A stretch of DNA of 64,000 bases, from assembly GCF_014282005.1 (NCBI RefSeq), contig NZ_JACFTD010000002.1, positions 186,001 to 250,000 on the forward strand. The letters run 5' to 3'. Shown one piece after another: positions 19,799 through 28,187 of the stretch; position 1 is the first letter of the stretch; every line of letters starts with the position of its first letter. Made by a program: the position numbers and the translations under genes. This DNA comes from Sporosarcina sp. BP05 (lineage in GTDB: Bacteria > Bacillota > Bacilli > Bacillales_A > Planococcaceae). Under the pieces are notes generated by a model. The model was not told the DNA's origin. It worked only from the letters and a program-made list of their open reading frames with translations, and did not search any database.

Positions 19799-19885
19799 GT
19801 GTCTTCGGTCGCATTCCATACGTTGGGCTGTGCGGTAGTAAACTTAAATATGATTGCGTCGGAAGCCTGTGGCAGTAAGGGTTAA
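19799..19885 (+). pseudogene. mtaB: mtaB 5' fragment, interrupted by the integrative element
   Basis: GTG start with a GAAAGTGGTGAG box. The first eleven codons read VSSVAFHTLGC, matching the start of MtaB (radical-SAM methylthiotransferase for tRNA ms2t6A37; B. subtilis YqeV continues TLGCKVNHYETEA). From codon 12 the sequence diverges (AVVNLNMIAS..) and stops at codon 29. The remaining roughly 430 codons are not in the window and should lie beyond the right end of the element. The cell probably lacks MtaB function while the element is integrated, unless the right end supplies a new start. Confidence 0.88.
19823..19840 (+). other. Left attachment junction of the ICE (attL or attR)
   Basis: The match to the conserved mtaB reading frame ends at the cysteine codon 19829-19831. 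Everything to the right up to the window end is element-like. Serine recombinases cross over at a 2-3 base core, so the exact core inside this stretch cannot be set without the other end or an empty site. Confidence 0.75.
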
Positions 19886-19895
19886 GGCGCTTGGC

Positions 19896-19933
19896 AAAAA
19901 CCACTTAAAATTAACATTTTAAGTGGTTTTTTC
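19896..19933. terminator. Bidirectional terminator at the element edge
   Basis: A 16-bp perfect stem (AAAAACCACTTAAAAT and complement) with a 4-base loop. It stops the mtaB-side transcript and the leftward recombinase gene, whose stop codon lies inside it, and so insulates the element from the host operon. Confidence 0.92.
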
Positions 19934-21829
19934 ATTGTAACGATAGAGCGTCATTGTAGATTGACCTGTTTTTACGACAAGCCTACGCTCGATTAATTCG
20001 GCCAATAGTTTATAAACTCCATCGCGAGAAATGTTGGTAGCCTTTTGCAAATTGACTCGAGAAGTTGGTCCGTTTACCTTCAAGTGTTGCAGCATAGCTC
20101 CCTCATAATCCCTGTACTGCATCCTGGCTGGTGCAGTAGATTGACTTTGCAAAAGAGACCTATACGCAAATGTGTGCGTGATACCGTTTTTAAAAGTAAT
20201 GGATTGCACACGCTTATCCAAAACAATGATATTATCAATTATCGTGTGAACAAAATCAGATAATGCCTCGCGGCCGACTATATCCGATAGGGCTCGATGA
20301 TCTACGTGGCGAGCTTGCTGCATCTCTTTGGTTATTAAAAAATGTTGAGCGTTATCAACGAATACCTCGCTTGTTGTATCGCCATCTTTTTGTTGTAAAG
20401 AATTAATCTCAGTTTCGATTTCTTCCAATTGCTCCTGAAGATCACGCTTCTTAAAAATATAATCCTTCTGACTGATACCGTCCTCTCCGAATAAGTATAA
20501 GTCTTCCAAACGAGATAAAGCAGTTCCGTATTTTTTCGCTTCTCTTTGCAATCGCTCGGCTTCTAAGTTAGGCATAATTATTTCATCATCCGTGACCAAA
20601 AAGTATTCTTGATCAGGCATACCGTTCGTAAGCGCAAAATACGTTTCTTTTAATGCGGCGTCATCTACACCCACTACATCAATAAAAGTATTCCCGCGCA
20701 AAAGTGCACGCTCCATGTCACGCGTTGAATGTTTTGGCGTCATTCTCTCTTGTAAGCGAATCAAGTTAGAAACGTAGTTAAAGATAAATGGTCCAATAAT
20801 AATATCGCTCACGTAGTTGCTACATCGCTTCGTGCCACCGGAGGTAATGCAAGTGTAGCGAGATGGACGATACCCGTCTTTTCGTGCTGAGTCTAGTCCA
20901 GACGTGAGTAGCGCGTTACATTTACCGCAGTAGATCATTTTTGAAAAGATGTGTTTGTGAATATCAGCACGTTGCACATCCGTTAACCCTCGATAATTAT
21001 CTGACAGCAGCTGATTGACGCGTTTGGACTGCTCCTTGTCGATGATTGCTGGGTGATTATCTTCCACTACTACCCATTCGTCTTTATTTTTCAGGCGTCT
21101 ACTGCCACCACTCTCACGCATGTTGTAACGATATGTACCGATATAAAACAGATTTCTTAGAATATCGCGGATCGTTTTTGCCGTCCACCGACCACCACGC
21201 TTGGTATTAATCCCCTCATCGTTCAAGCGATACGCAACCTTTAACGTCGATCGTAAAGATTCGTACAAATTATAAACGTATTGTACAACTTTTGCTTCCT
21301 CTGGATCAATGGCTGGGAATTTTATTTCATCTGACCATACGTAACCAAGGGGCACAGTCGCACCGTTCCACAGGCCCTTTTCCGCACGCGAGAGCATGAT
21401 TGCAAATACACGTTCAGCAGTTATTTTTCGTTCGAGTTCGGCAAACACCAGAATGATTTTCAACATTGCTTCACCCATTGCACTAGAAGTGTCAAATTGT
21501 TCATTCCTTGAAACGAAAGTCACTTTGTAGTCCTTCAATTCCTCGTACATTTCAGAAAAGTCTTTAAGGTTTCGAGAAATCCTATCAATCTTATAGACGA
21601 TCATATGCGTAAACTCACCATCGCGTATGCGCTTCATCATTTTTTGGTACTCTGGCCTGTCTGTATTCTTTGCGGAGTAACCCGCGTCTTCGAATATTTC
21701 AAAGTCCTTTATACCAAGCACGTATTTCGCATAATTTTCAAGCTCCTGACGTTGAAACGGCAAAGAATCTTTGTCGATTTGGTGCAGGGTACTTACGCGG
21801 ACATATAACGCTGCTTTTTTCAATTTCAT
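19919..21829 (-). CDS. Large serine recombinase (element integrase)
   Basis: 636-residue site-specific recombinase. The N-terminal resolvase catalytic domain (residues 5-150) has the nucleophile at S13 in ALYVRVST. The recombinase domain (about residues 165-270) is followed by a zinc-ribbon (MIYCGKCNAL, with RCSN further on) and a long C-terminus with a coiled-coil-prone region. The last 60 residues look like a winged helix (TSRVNLQKATNISRDGVYKLLAEL). Start at 21829 follows AAGGAG on the minus strand. Its place at the mtaB junction, pointing to the edge, makes it the integrase. Confidence 0.95.
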   Translation of the reverse strand: MKLKKAALYVRVSTLHQIDKDSLPFQRQELENYAKYVLGIKDFEIFEDAGYSAKNTDRPEYQKMMKRIRDGEFTHMIVYKIDRISRNLKDFSEMYEELKDYKVTFVSRNEQFDTSSAMGEAMLKIILVFAELERKITAERVFAIMLSRAEKGLWNGATVPLGYVWSDEIKFPAIDPEEAKVVQYVYNLYESLRSTLKVAYRLNDEGINTKRGGRWTAKTIRDILRNLFYIGTYRYNMRESGGSRRLKNKDEWVVVEDNHPAIIDKEQSKRVNQLLSDNYRGLTDVQRADIHKHIFSKMIYCGKCNALLTSGLDSARKDGYRPSRYTCITSGGTKRCSNYVSDIIIGPFIFNYVSNLIRLQERMTPKHSTRDMERALLRGNTFIDVVGVDDAALKETYFALTNGMPDQEYFLVTDDEIIMPNLEAERLQREAKKYGTALSRLEDLYLFGEDGISQKDYIFKKRDLQEQLEEIETEINSLQQKDGDTTSEVFVDNAQHFLITKEMQQARHVDHRALSDIVGREALSDFVHTIIDNIIVLDKRVQSITFKNGITHTFAYRSLLQSQSTAPARMQYRDYEGAMLQHLKVNGPTSRVNLQKATNISRDGVYKLLAELIERRLVVKTGQSTMTLYRYNEKTT

Positions 21830-21879
21830 TTCAAATTCTCCTTTACAATAAATTTTAAGTATCTGCGATGTCATATGAT

Positions 21880-22050
21880 TTTAAGACATTAGGATAGTTT
21901 AGGAAACAACCGTTCTTATAATGGCATGGAAATACACGGCGGGGGGAAGCCCCCAATGGATATGTGCTCCATTGTGATTGATAAGGTTGAAGGAGGTTGA
22001 TTTTTTACTTGGGGAATATCCAACCATTTTTACACTTTCCCTTAAATTAA
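21880..22050. other. Gap between recombinase and immA-like gene, with small hairpins
   Basis: This stretch must hold the leftward recombinase promoter. Two short perfect hairpins lie at about 21941-21954 (GGGGG/CCCCC) and 21954-21974 (CAATGG/CCATTG), back to back. No gene of convincing length is seen. Confidence 0.4.
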
Positions 22051-22056
22051 ATGACT

Positions 22057-22560
22057 TTATAACCTATCCAAATAAAAAACTTCTTGATTCAGTAACCACT
22101 TTTCCAATCTAGCATCTGCAAAAGTAGGTTCAACATTGAATAAAGTTGCAATAAATCCAACAGCTTCGCATCTAAGTCTTGGTAACTCTATATGATTCAA
22201 CATAAACGTTGGAATGCAGAAGTGGAATGCAAATTGCTCTGCCTGCCATTCCTGATACTCCCGGAAAGGCTTGTTCATTGACCACTGATATCCTTCATGG
22301 CGCAAGATATGAGCCAGTTCATGAGCAAAGTCTTGCCAAATTGCCTGTTTAGATTGGTTTTCATTTAAAAAGATCCGATAAACTCCACCTAAATTATTTG
22401 CTTCACTTGGTTCATCAAAGTAATAAACTTTTATTTTTAACATGGTAGAAAGATCTTCGATAAGATTGACATGATAAATCTGTGATGGCTCTAATATCTT
22501 TAGAGAATCATAAATCGAAAAAACCTTTTCTTCTAATGAAGATAGATATGATGTTTTCAA
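22057..22560 (-). CDS. ImmA-like M78 metallopeptidase (anti-repressor)
   Basis: 167-residue zinc metallopeptidase with HELAH at residues 80-84 inside a DFAHELAHILRHEG context, typical of the ImmA/IrrE family. In ICEBs1, ImmA cleaves the repressor ImmR in response to DNA damage or cell signalling and so derepresses the element. Here it is directly downstream of an Xre-family repressor gene on the same strand, the ICEBs1 arrangement. No strong ribosome binding site is seen at this start; a hairpin separates it from the repressor gene. Confidence 0.88.
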   Translation of the reverse strand: MKTSYLSSLEEKVFSIYDSLKILEPSQIYHVNLIEDLSTMLKIKVYYFDEPSEANNLGGVYRIFLNENQSKQAIWQDFAHELAHILRHEGYQWSMNKPFREYQEWQAEQFAFHFCIPTFMLNHIELPRLRCEAVGFIATLFNVEPTFADARLEKWLLNQEVFYLDRL

Positions 22561-22620
22561 ATTTAATTCAACACCTTTACATTTTAGGGAATATATGTTC
22601 GCAAGTTGTTTATAATAATA

Positions 22621-22645
22621 CCCTATCTTGAATAAAAAGATAGGG
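22621..22645 (-). terminator. Hairpin between the repressor and protease genes
   Basis: CCCTATCTT and AAGATAGGG form a 9-bp stem between the two co-directional genes. The downstream T tract on the minus strand is interrupted (attattat), so it may be a leaky terminator that lowers protease relative to repressor. Confidence 0.6.
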
Positions 22646-22672
22646 TTAGTAACTCATATTTTAAAAGGTGTT

Positions 22673-23026
22673 TCATTTGTCCTCATTTTTAATAATATCC
22701 CACATTTTTCTCAACTTTTGTAAGTCTTCCTCATCAGAGTTGGGTAATTCGGAATACCAACGTTTTAAATCGGGATCGGAAATAGCCTTTTGGAATGCCT
22801 CTTCATCCTTATTCATGGGAGAAGAGTTTTCAGTGCGTCCAAGAAGGAAATCAGTTGAAACATTATAAAGATCCGCTAACTTCTTTAATGTCTCTGTATC
22901 AGGATCTCGATAATCTCTTTCATAGTTCGATAATACAGCATTGGTAATACCGACTTTCTTCGCTACTTCTACTTGTGACCAATTTCTTTTTTCTCTTTCC
23001 TTTTTTAAGTGAAAGCCTAAACTCAT
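22673..23026 (-). CDS. ImmR-like Xre-family repressor
   Basis: 117-residue protein with an N-terminal lambda-repressor-type helix-turn-helix (residues 5-60; LKKEREKRNWSQVEVAKKVGITNAVLSNYERDYRDPDTETLKKLADLYNVS-like order) and a short C-terminal tail. It is the probable master repressor of the element. Divergent to the rightward early genes across a 170-base control region with repeated operators; likely autoregulatory and a substrate of the neighbouring M78 peptidase. Confidence 0.88.
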   Translation of the reverse strand: MSLGFHLKKEREKRNWSQVEVAKKVGITNAVLSNYERDYRDPDTETLKKLADLYNVSTDFLLGRTENSSPMNKDEEAFQKAISDPDLKRWYSELPNSDEEDLQKLRKMWDIIKNEDK

Positions 23027-23076
23027 ATGATCACCATTTCCATTTTACTTTTCTATAAGTAATTATACCCTAACTC

Positions 23077-23172
23077 AACGTAAAGTTAAGTCTTTTCAAC
23101 CAAGAGTTTAATATATACTTGACAATAAACGTAAAGTTGAATAAGGTTAGAATATAAATTAAACTTTACGTT
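23077..23172. promoter_or_regulatory. Repressor control region with three operator copies
   Basis: The 11-mer AACGTAAAGTT occurs at 23077-23087 and 23128-23138 and as its reverse complement at 23162-23172. A rightward TTGACA at 23119-23124 directly abuts the second copy, so a bound repressor would cover the promoter. A fourth copy is at 23403-23413. Confidence 0.8.
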
Positions 23173-23198
23173 GAATATGAAGTTTGGGTGGTGAATAA

Positions 23199-23399
23199 AT
23201 GACAAGGTCCGTAAATGAGAAACTCAGGTTTATCCGGAAGGAGTTAAATTTAAATCAATCAGTTATCGCAGAGAATCTTAGCATTACGATACAATCTTAC
23301 AGCATGAAGGAAAGGGGGCAACGACCAATTACTACTGCTGAATTAGAAGTAATTGCAAAACAATTAAAAGTACCTGTTGCTATTTTTTTTGAAGATTGA
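23199..23399 (+). CDS. Small Cro-like helix-turn-helix protein
   Basis: 66-residue Xre-family protein that is almost only a DNA-binding domain (LRFIRKELNLNQSVIAENLSIT, then ITTAELEVIAKQLKVP). It is the first rightward gene after the operator region and has a GGGTGGTG binding site. By analogy with phage and ICE switches it may compete with the repressor (Cro-like) or act in excision as directionality factor. The sequence alone cannot separate these. Confidence 0.75.
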   Translation: MTRSVNEKLRFIRKELNLNQSVIAENLSITIQSYSMKERGQRPITTAELEVIAKQLKVPVAIFFED

Positions 23400-23402
23400 T
23401 TC

Positions 23403-23413
23403 AACGTAAAGTT
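23403..23413 (+). promoter_or_regulatory. Fourth operator copy after the Cro-like gene
   Basis: An exact AACGTAAAGTT, placed four bases after the stop codon of the Cro-like gene and before a small ORF of 16 codons (23454-23504, GAGGTG binding site) of doubtful reality. Confidence 0.7.
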
Positions 23414-23595
23414 TATAATAATGAAATTAAAATTAAAATTGAGGTGAATCATTATGGTACAACAACTTTCAGTCAATCTTACAATTCCCATTTCCAACAG
23501 TTGAAAAATATTGTGTTGGTCACAATAGCTTTCAAGTGTATTACGAAAACGGCGACAAATGGTGTTAAACAAAGAACCCAATAAGGGCGGGAAGG

Positions 23596-23775
23596 ATGGG
23601 GAAGCTGATGAAGCAGGAAGAGCTTCAAAAGATCTGGAAAGCATTGTCTAAATATGGAATCCATACAGAAGAAGAACTGAATACAGCGATTAAACAGATG
23701 AAGCCCCTCAATATTGGATGCATGGTTTCACCGGTAAAGAAATTTGGAAATGAAAAAACTGTGATGGTAAAGTGA
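23596..23775 (+). CDS. Small hypothetical protein, possible excision factor
   Basis: 59-residue ORF (MGKLMKQEELQKIWKALSKYGI..) with GGGCGGGAAGG upstream. The N-terminus looks helical and the middle reads like a short helix-turn-helix, then a basic tail. A second possible start is the ATG at 23608. Not recognised as a family. Its size, charge and place after the control region would fit a recombination directionality factor, but this is only a positional guess. Confidence 0.55.
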   Translation: MGKLMKQEELQKIWKALSKYGIHTEEELNTAIKQMKPLNIGCMVSPVKKFGNEKTVMVK

Positions 23776-23892
23776 ATCTTTTTTAACGAGAGGGAGGGCA
23801 CAATATTCGACAGTGGCAGTTGTAAGACTAGGACAGGCAGAATAGGGACAAATCGCTCAATTAGTGGATTAATAGAAGGGAGATAGGTAGAA

Positions 23893-24822
23893 ATGGCTTA
23901 CTTTGTAGTTCAGGTTCGTAGCGGAGCGGAAATTGAAGTGAAAGAGATGTTGAATACTGTTTTGAGTAGAGCAGGGGATTCAATGGTTAAAACCATTTAT
24001 GCAATGGAAACATTCACAGAAATCATTCGTGAAAACAATACTGCTGTTGATCTTTCTGGGTTAAACACAAATGACATTTCTGAACACTTGTATGTAAAGA
24101 GAATTCAAGCAGGTTTGAACAATCTTCGCATCGCTTGCGACAAACTGAAAGAATACAATGATGCCAATTCTCTTGCCTTGCTTGAAACATACAAAGACAG
24201 CATCCGTGAACTTTCCAAAGACTTGAGGAAAGTTCGAAAGAATACGAAGAAAATAAGTAGCGTAATTAGCGGATATATTTTAGTAGAGTTAAATGTAGAT
24301 TTTTATTACTTCCCAGATAATTTATGGCACTTAGTAAAATCGGTGCCTAACGTAACAGGAATTCCAAGTAAGTACAATGTTCCACAAGAAGAAATCGATG
24401 CTTTCTTCCAACAGGTAGATATTACACCAGAAGTGGAAATGCAATTTGAAGAAATTCTATCAAGTGAAGAGTTTGTTGAAGCAAGAAACGAAATCCTGCA
24501 TGAAGCGAATAAAGTAGTTGGTACTGTTGAAGAAAAAGTTTTACTCGAAAAAATTGATATTATTGCAACTAAAGTTGTTGATTCTGTAAATGAAATGAAA
24601 AATGAAATTAATTCCTCTAACCCAGTTATTAGAAACGTAGAACGATGTAAAGCGTTTATTCGTCGTAAACGTCAAACAGTAGTGATGCCTATGGATTTAT
24701 TCTTGACTCTTTATAATGATATTGAAGTACAAAACCTTATCCCAGCCCAAAGTTCTTTTGCATTTCTTAAACGCTTTAGATCCATATTGTATAGAGACGA
24801 TAAAATGGTGAGTTTGGAATGA
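23893..24822 (+). CDS. NusG-family protein with split NGN domain, probable antiterminator
   Basis: 309 residues. The first strand and helix of a NusG N-terminal (NGN) domain are at residues 3-27 (YFVVQVRSGAEIEVKEML). The rest of the domain resumes at about residues 127-175 (GYILVELN, then LWHLVKSVPNVTGIPSKYNVPQEEIDAFF). About 95 mostly helical, charged residues are inserted between. No KOW motif is seen; the C-terminal 130 residues are helical and unfamiliar. NusG paralogues such as LoaP and RfaH act as processive antiterminators on specific operons. It has GAAGGGAGATA as binding site and overlaps the helicase gene by ATGA. Numerous hairpin terminators downstream fit that role. Confidence 0.72.
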   Translation: MAYFVVQVRSGAEIEVKEMLNTVLSRAGDSMVKTIYAMETFTEIIRENNTAVDLSGLNTNDISEHLYVKRIQAGLNNLRIACDKLKEYNDANSLALLETYKDSIRELSKDLRKVRKNTKKISSVISGYILVELNVDFYYFPDNLWHLVKSVPNVTGIPSKYNVPQEEIDAFFQQVDITPEVEMQFEEILSSEEFVEARNEILHEANKVVGTVEEKVLLEKIDIIATKVVDSVNEMKNEINSSNPVIRNVERCKAFIRRKRQTVVMPMDLFLTLYNDIEVQNLIPAQSSFAFLKRFRSILYRDDKMVSLE

Positions 24823-27038
24823 ATGAATTCATTGGAATAGTTGTAAAGGTTCTTTATAGAAATGAGGATTTTCTGATTGCTAAATTGCAAACGGATAATG
24901 AAGAACTCACAATTAAAGGAAGCATTTACGGGGTAAATAAAGGTGAAGAAGTAAAGGTTCGTGGGACATGGGAAAATCATATGGAATTTGGGAAACAGTT
25001 TGTTGTAGAGTTTTGGGAAAGGCCGATTCCGCAAACGAAAGATCAAGTGATTGCATTCCTAGCATCGCCTCTAATAAAGGGATGTGGGCCGAAACAGTCA
25101 GTGGTCATTGCTGAAAAGTTGGGTGAAGACGCTTTGATGTTAATTAGCCAACAAGGTGAGGCAAGTTTACAAGGGATTAAAGGAATCGGGAAGAAACGCG
25201 CTAGTATCATTGTAGAAAGCGTCAGGTCTACGTTTGAGGTACAGAAAATAATTTCGGAACTACTTGTATTCGGCATATCCGCTCGTATGGCGATGCGGCT
25301 GTATAAAGAATATGAGTCTAATACGGTAACAGTTGTTACAGAAAATCCATATAAGCTAACAGAGTTAAACCTGATAGGGTTCTTAAAGGCTGATGAAATT
25401 GCTCAAAAGATCGGTATATCACCCTTATCAGGATACCGCATTGATGCTTGTGTGAACTATGTTCTAAAAGAAACATGCTTCAATTCAGGCCATTGTTATG
25501 TGATGGAAGAAAGTCTGCTTGCAGAAGCTGCACGTGCATTAAACCATAATACGATTGAAGAGAACAAAGTTTCGATGGATGAATTAGCACAAAGTATTTA
25601 CCGTTTAGAAGAGAATCATATCGTTATTGAAGACAATTGCGTTTACCCAAAGTTTTTATTCACATATGAAGACAGGTTAGCTCGGAAACTTTCAGAAATG
25701 AAGGGTTCTCGGGATGGCGTAGCATTGCCTTCGTTAGAAAAACGGATAACCAACTATCAAAAGAAGCAGGGAATCATCCTAGCTGAGAAGCAACGTGATG
25801 CGATTAGGCGGTTATTTGAGGAACAGATGTTAATACTCACTGGTGGTCCTGGAACAGGTAAGACAACCGTTATACGTGCCATGATTGACATGTATAAAGA
25901 GTTGCATCCAGAATTGATTATATGCTTAGCGGCCCCGACTGGAAAGGCGAGTAGACAATTGTCAGAAGTAGCTGGACATGACGCATCTACAATCCATAGG
26001 CTCATTGGGTATCAGCAAGGTGAAATACCTACCTATAATTGGCAAGATAAACTTTCTTGCGATTTGTTAGTCGTTGATGAAATGTCGATGGTGGATGTTC
26101 AGTTAGCAAGTTTACTGATAGATGCACTTGAAAATGATACGAAAATTCTCTTTGTAGGTGACACGGATCAATTGCCATCGGTTAATCCGGGTAATGTTCT
26201 TAGCGACATGATTCAGTCGGGATTACCAGCAGTGGCTCTTACAGAAGTATTTAGACAAGCGCAAGAAAGCCAAATCATAAGTAATGCTCATAGGGTTAAT
26301 CAAGGTAAATCACTTCTTATCGATAGCGATAAAGGTGATTTTTATTTTATTCATCAAGAAGATCCAAAACGAATCGCAGACTATATTGTAAGAAGTGCTT
26401 TACGTTTTCAAGAATTAGGTCATCCCATATCGGATATTTTGATTTTAAGTCCCATGAAAAAGGGACCTGTTGGAACAATTGTATTGAATGATCAGTTGAG
26501 AGATGCTTTAAATCCTGCTGACTCGACCAAAAATGAATGGAAGATAGGCAAAAACCTTTTCAGGCTGGGTGATAAAGTTATTCAAATTAAAAATAATCAA
26601 TCTAAAGGCGTTTTTAATGGCGATATTGGTGTGATTACTAAAATTTCAAAAGAAGTAATTGAAAATAGTGAGACCGTTGAGAAAATGACATGTGATTTCA
26701 TGGGAATAAAAGTATCATACGAAAAAAGCGAAACCAAAGAATTAGAATTAGGTTACGCAATCACAATTCACAAATCGCAAGGCGGTGAAGCACCTATTGT
26801 CATAATCCCTGCTACCACAAGCCACTACGTTATGTTGGCGCGGAATTTAATGTATACAGGAATGACTAGGGCAAAAGAAAGAATCGTTTTGATTGGTACA
26901 GAAAAAGCGATGGAGATTTCCATAAGAAATAATAAACTGACAAAAAGAAACAGCGGCTTATCAAATCGTATCACCTCGTATACTCTATTGGAATTGGGAG
27001 ATGATAAAATTAAACAAACGGGCCAGACTGCAGAATGA
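24819..27038 (+). CDS. RecD2-like SF1 DNA helicase
   Basis: 739-residue helicase of the RecD2/TraA type. The OB-like N-terminal domain (residues 1-75) leads into helix-hairpin-helix repeats (GIKGIGKKRA, about residues 125-135). The motor has Walker A GPGTGKT at 343-349, DEMSM as motif II and GDTDQLPSVNPG as motif III. YAITIHKSQG is motif V and the final TGMTRAKERI is motif VI. 5'-3' helicases of this family unwind DNA in repair or in element processing. It is translationally coupled to the NusG-like gene, an unusual partnership. A function in element replication or strand displacement after nicking is inferred. Confidence 0.9.
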   Translation: MNEFIGIVVKVLYRNEDFLIAKLQTDNEELTIKGSIYGVNKGEEVKVRGTWENHMEFGKQFVVEFWERPIPQTKDQVIAFLASPLIKGCGPKQSVVIAEKLGEDALMLISQQGEASLQGIKGIGKKRASIIVESVRSTFEVQKIISELLVFGISARMAMRLYKEYESNTVTVVTENPYKLTELNLIGFLKADEIAQKIGISPLSGYRIDACVNYVLKETCFNSGHCYVMEESLLAEAARALNHNTIEENKVSMDELAQSIYRLEENHIVIEDNCVYPKFLFTYEDRLARKLSEMKGSRDGVALPSLEKRITNYQKKQGIILAEKQRDAIRRLFEEQMLILTGGPGTGKTTVIRAMIDMYKELHPELIICLAAPTGKASRQLSEVAGHDASTIHRLIGYQQGEIPTYNWQDKLSCDLLVVDEMSMVDVQLASLLIDALENDTKILFVGDTDQLPSVNPGNVLSDMIQSGLPAVALTEVFRQAQESQIISNAHRVNQGKSLLIDSDKGDFYFIHQEDPKRIADYIVRSALRFQELGHPISDILILSPMKKGPVGTIVLNDQLRDALNPADSTKNEWKIGKNLFRLGDKVIQIKNNQSKGVFNGDIGVITKISKEVIENSETVEKMTCDFMGIKVSYEKSETKELELGYAITIHKSQGGEAPIVIIPATTSHYVMLARNLMYTGMTRAKERIVLIGTEKAMEISIRNNKLTKRNSGLSNRITSYTLLELGDDKIKQTGQTAE

Positions 27039-27050
27039 GGTGGTTAGATA

Positions 27051-27164
27051 ATGTTATCAAACTTTACTGTAGCAGGTTCTATCGTCGTGATTGCTGCCCT
27101 GGCTAATGTACTTTTTATGTTGTATATGTTGATATTCTATATTAGAGAATTTGGAAAAAAATGA
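27051..27164 (+). CDS. 37-residue single-span membrane peptide
   Basis: Small ORF with GAGGTGG eight bases before the ATG. Residues 9-31 form one hydrophobic segment, ending in a basic tail (REFGKK). It follows the helicase gene by 12 bases and precedes a strong terminator, so it closes the early operon. No family recognised; several other tiny membrane peptides are coded in this element. Confidence 0.6.
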   Translation: MLSNFTVAGSIVVIAALANVLFMLYMLIFYIREFGKK

Positions 27165-27203
27165 TTCTACAAACGGGCACGATTGCCTAATAAGTCTAAT
27201 TTG

Positions 27204-27244
27204 AAAAAACCGATTCCTAACGTTTGTAAGGGAATCGGTTTTTT
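27204..27244 (+). terminator. Strong intrinsic terminator after the early operon
   Basis: AAAAAACCGATTCC pairs with GGGAATCGGTTTTTT around a 12-base loop. Confidence 0.93.
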
Positions 27245-27249
27245 GCTGT

Positions 27250-27565
27250 AAGTTACTTATCGTTGTAAATCCGCATTTCTCTGACTGTACCCCTTACAGG
27301 TGCGGCAGTTTTCCTTAGAGATTTAGTCCATCATACAGTGGACAGTGTAATAGACATGAGTAAGAATGGTAAAACGAAAAATGATGACGATAAAAAAGAG
27401 CGAGCCAATTATTGGTTCACTCTTTTTGTGGTGGGCTCTGTTAAAGGTTAGTGGAAATTATTGTAGGATTAGGTGTTTATTAAATAGTCCATACGGTAAT
27501 ACTGTCGAAATATTACATGATGACTGTAATATAAACCACTGATTGAATCAGTGGTTTTTTATTTT
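27250..27565 (+). other. Non-coding stretch with two further terminators
   Basis: No convincing gene. A frame open from about 27288 to 27450 lacks a start and binding site and could be a remnant. Terminator-like hairpins lie at 27393-27427 (AAAAAGAGCGAGCCAAT with its G-U-containing complement, then T run) and 27533-27565 (AAACCACTGATT/AATCAGTGGTTTTTT). A third terminator sits at 27204, so three terminators are stacked within 370 bases. Confidence 0.7.
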
Positions 27566-27610
27566 ATGGATTCGGTCGCAGAACGGGCTTGTATACGATA
27601 CTTATGTATA

Positions 27611-27811
27611 TCATTTCATAAGTGATCCTTGATTATACAGGTCTGTCAATGAGATACCTTTTTTTGTGGCAATTTGTTTAATTAGATCTATTTCATGGTA
27701 CATAGCATTAGTTAAAATTCCATTCTCTATGTTTTTGTTTATATGATAATAAAATCCTGCTAACATTTCTAACGGTAATCTATCGTATAAAGAAACTCCT
27801 TCATCATCCAT
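27611..27811 (-). CDS. Small hypothetical protein on the opposite strand
   Basis: 66-residue ORF from the ATG at 27811 with AAGGGTGGGTG upstream on the minus strand. It is acidic at the start (MDDEGVSLYDRLPLEMLAGFYYHINKNI) and mostly helical; not recognised. It is the only leftward gene between the repressor and the window end. The same frame is open up to 27868, but the ribosome binding site favours 27811. Confidence 0.5.
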   Translation of the reverse strand: MDDEGVSLYDRLPLEMLAGFYYHINKNIENGILTNAMYHEIDLIKQIATKKGISLTDLYNQGSLMK

Positions 27812-28052
27812 TAACAACACCCACCCTTTTGAAAGAGTATACAGGACTTTTAAACCATTGTGAATCAATTTTTAAAGTTGTGTCGAAAGGGCTTTACCGT
27901 GTTTCATCTCCAGATTTGTAGACTCAACGGTCTACTTTCTAAACCCCATCGATTCGATCGCTGAACGGGCTTATTGGAAGTTTTTTCAACACGTTTTTTT
28001 CACCTGATTTTTCTCCAATTTGGATATGCTAATATCTAAAGGAGATGTAGTA

Positions 28053-28142
28053 ATGGACGGTGCTTTAAAAATAATATCCCTAGTTATTTTTTTAGTTGTG
28101 TTATTAGTTTCTACTATTGCGACGATAGCATATTTTTCTTAG
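28053..28142 (+). CDS. 29-residue single-span membrane peptide
   Basis: ATG seven bases after AAAGGAGATG. Almost the whole product (residues 6-28) is one hydrophobic segment, MDGALKII..AYFS. A perfect terminator starts eight bases after the stop, so this is a monocistronic micro-gene. Products like this are often type I toxins or small membrane regulators; no antisense RNA can be demonstrated from sequence alone. Confidence 0.6.
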   Translation: MDGALKIISLVIFLVVLLVSTIATIAYFS

Positions 28143-28149
28143 GATAATT

Positions 28150-28187
28150 AAAAAACGAAGGGCTGTTATTTTTCCCTTCGTTTTTTA
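28150..28187 (+). terminator. Intrinsic terminator after the 29-residue ORF
   Basis: AAAAAACGAAGGG and CCCTTCGTTTTTT form a 13-bp stem with T run. Confidence 0.92.

Noticed and set aside
21997-22050. 17-codon ORF next to AAGGAGG upstream of the recombinase
   Set aside because: The start codon would touch the binding site; spacing is not workable.
23454-23504. 16-codon ORF with a GAGGTG box behind the Cro-like gene
   Set aside because: Too short to judge; it may be the start of a decayed gene. Mentioned in the neighbouring operator entry but not listed as a gene.
27288-27450. Open frame after the early operon
   Set aside because: It lacks a usable start and binding site and contains a terminator-like hairpin; at most a gene remnant.
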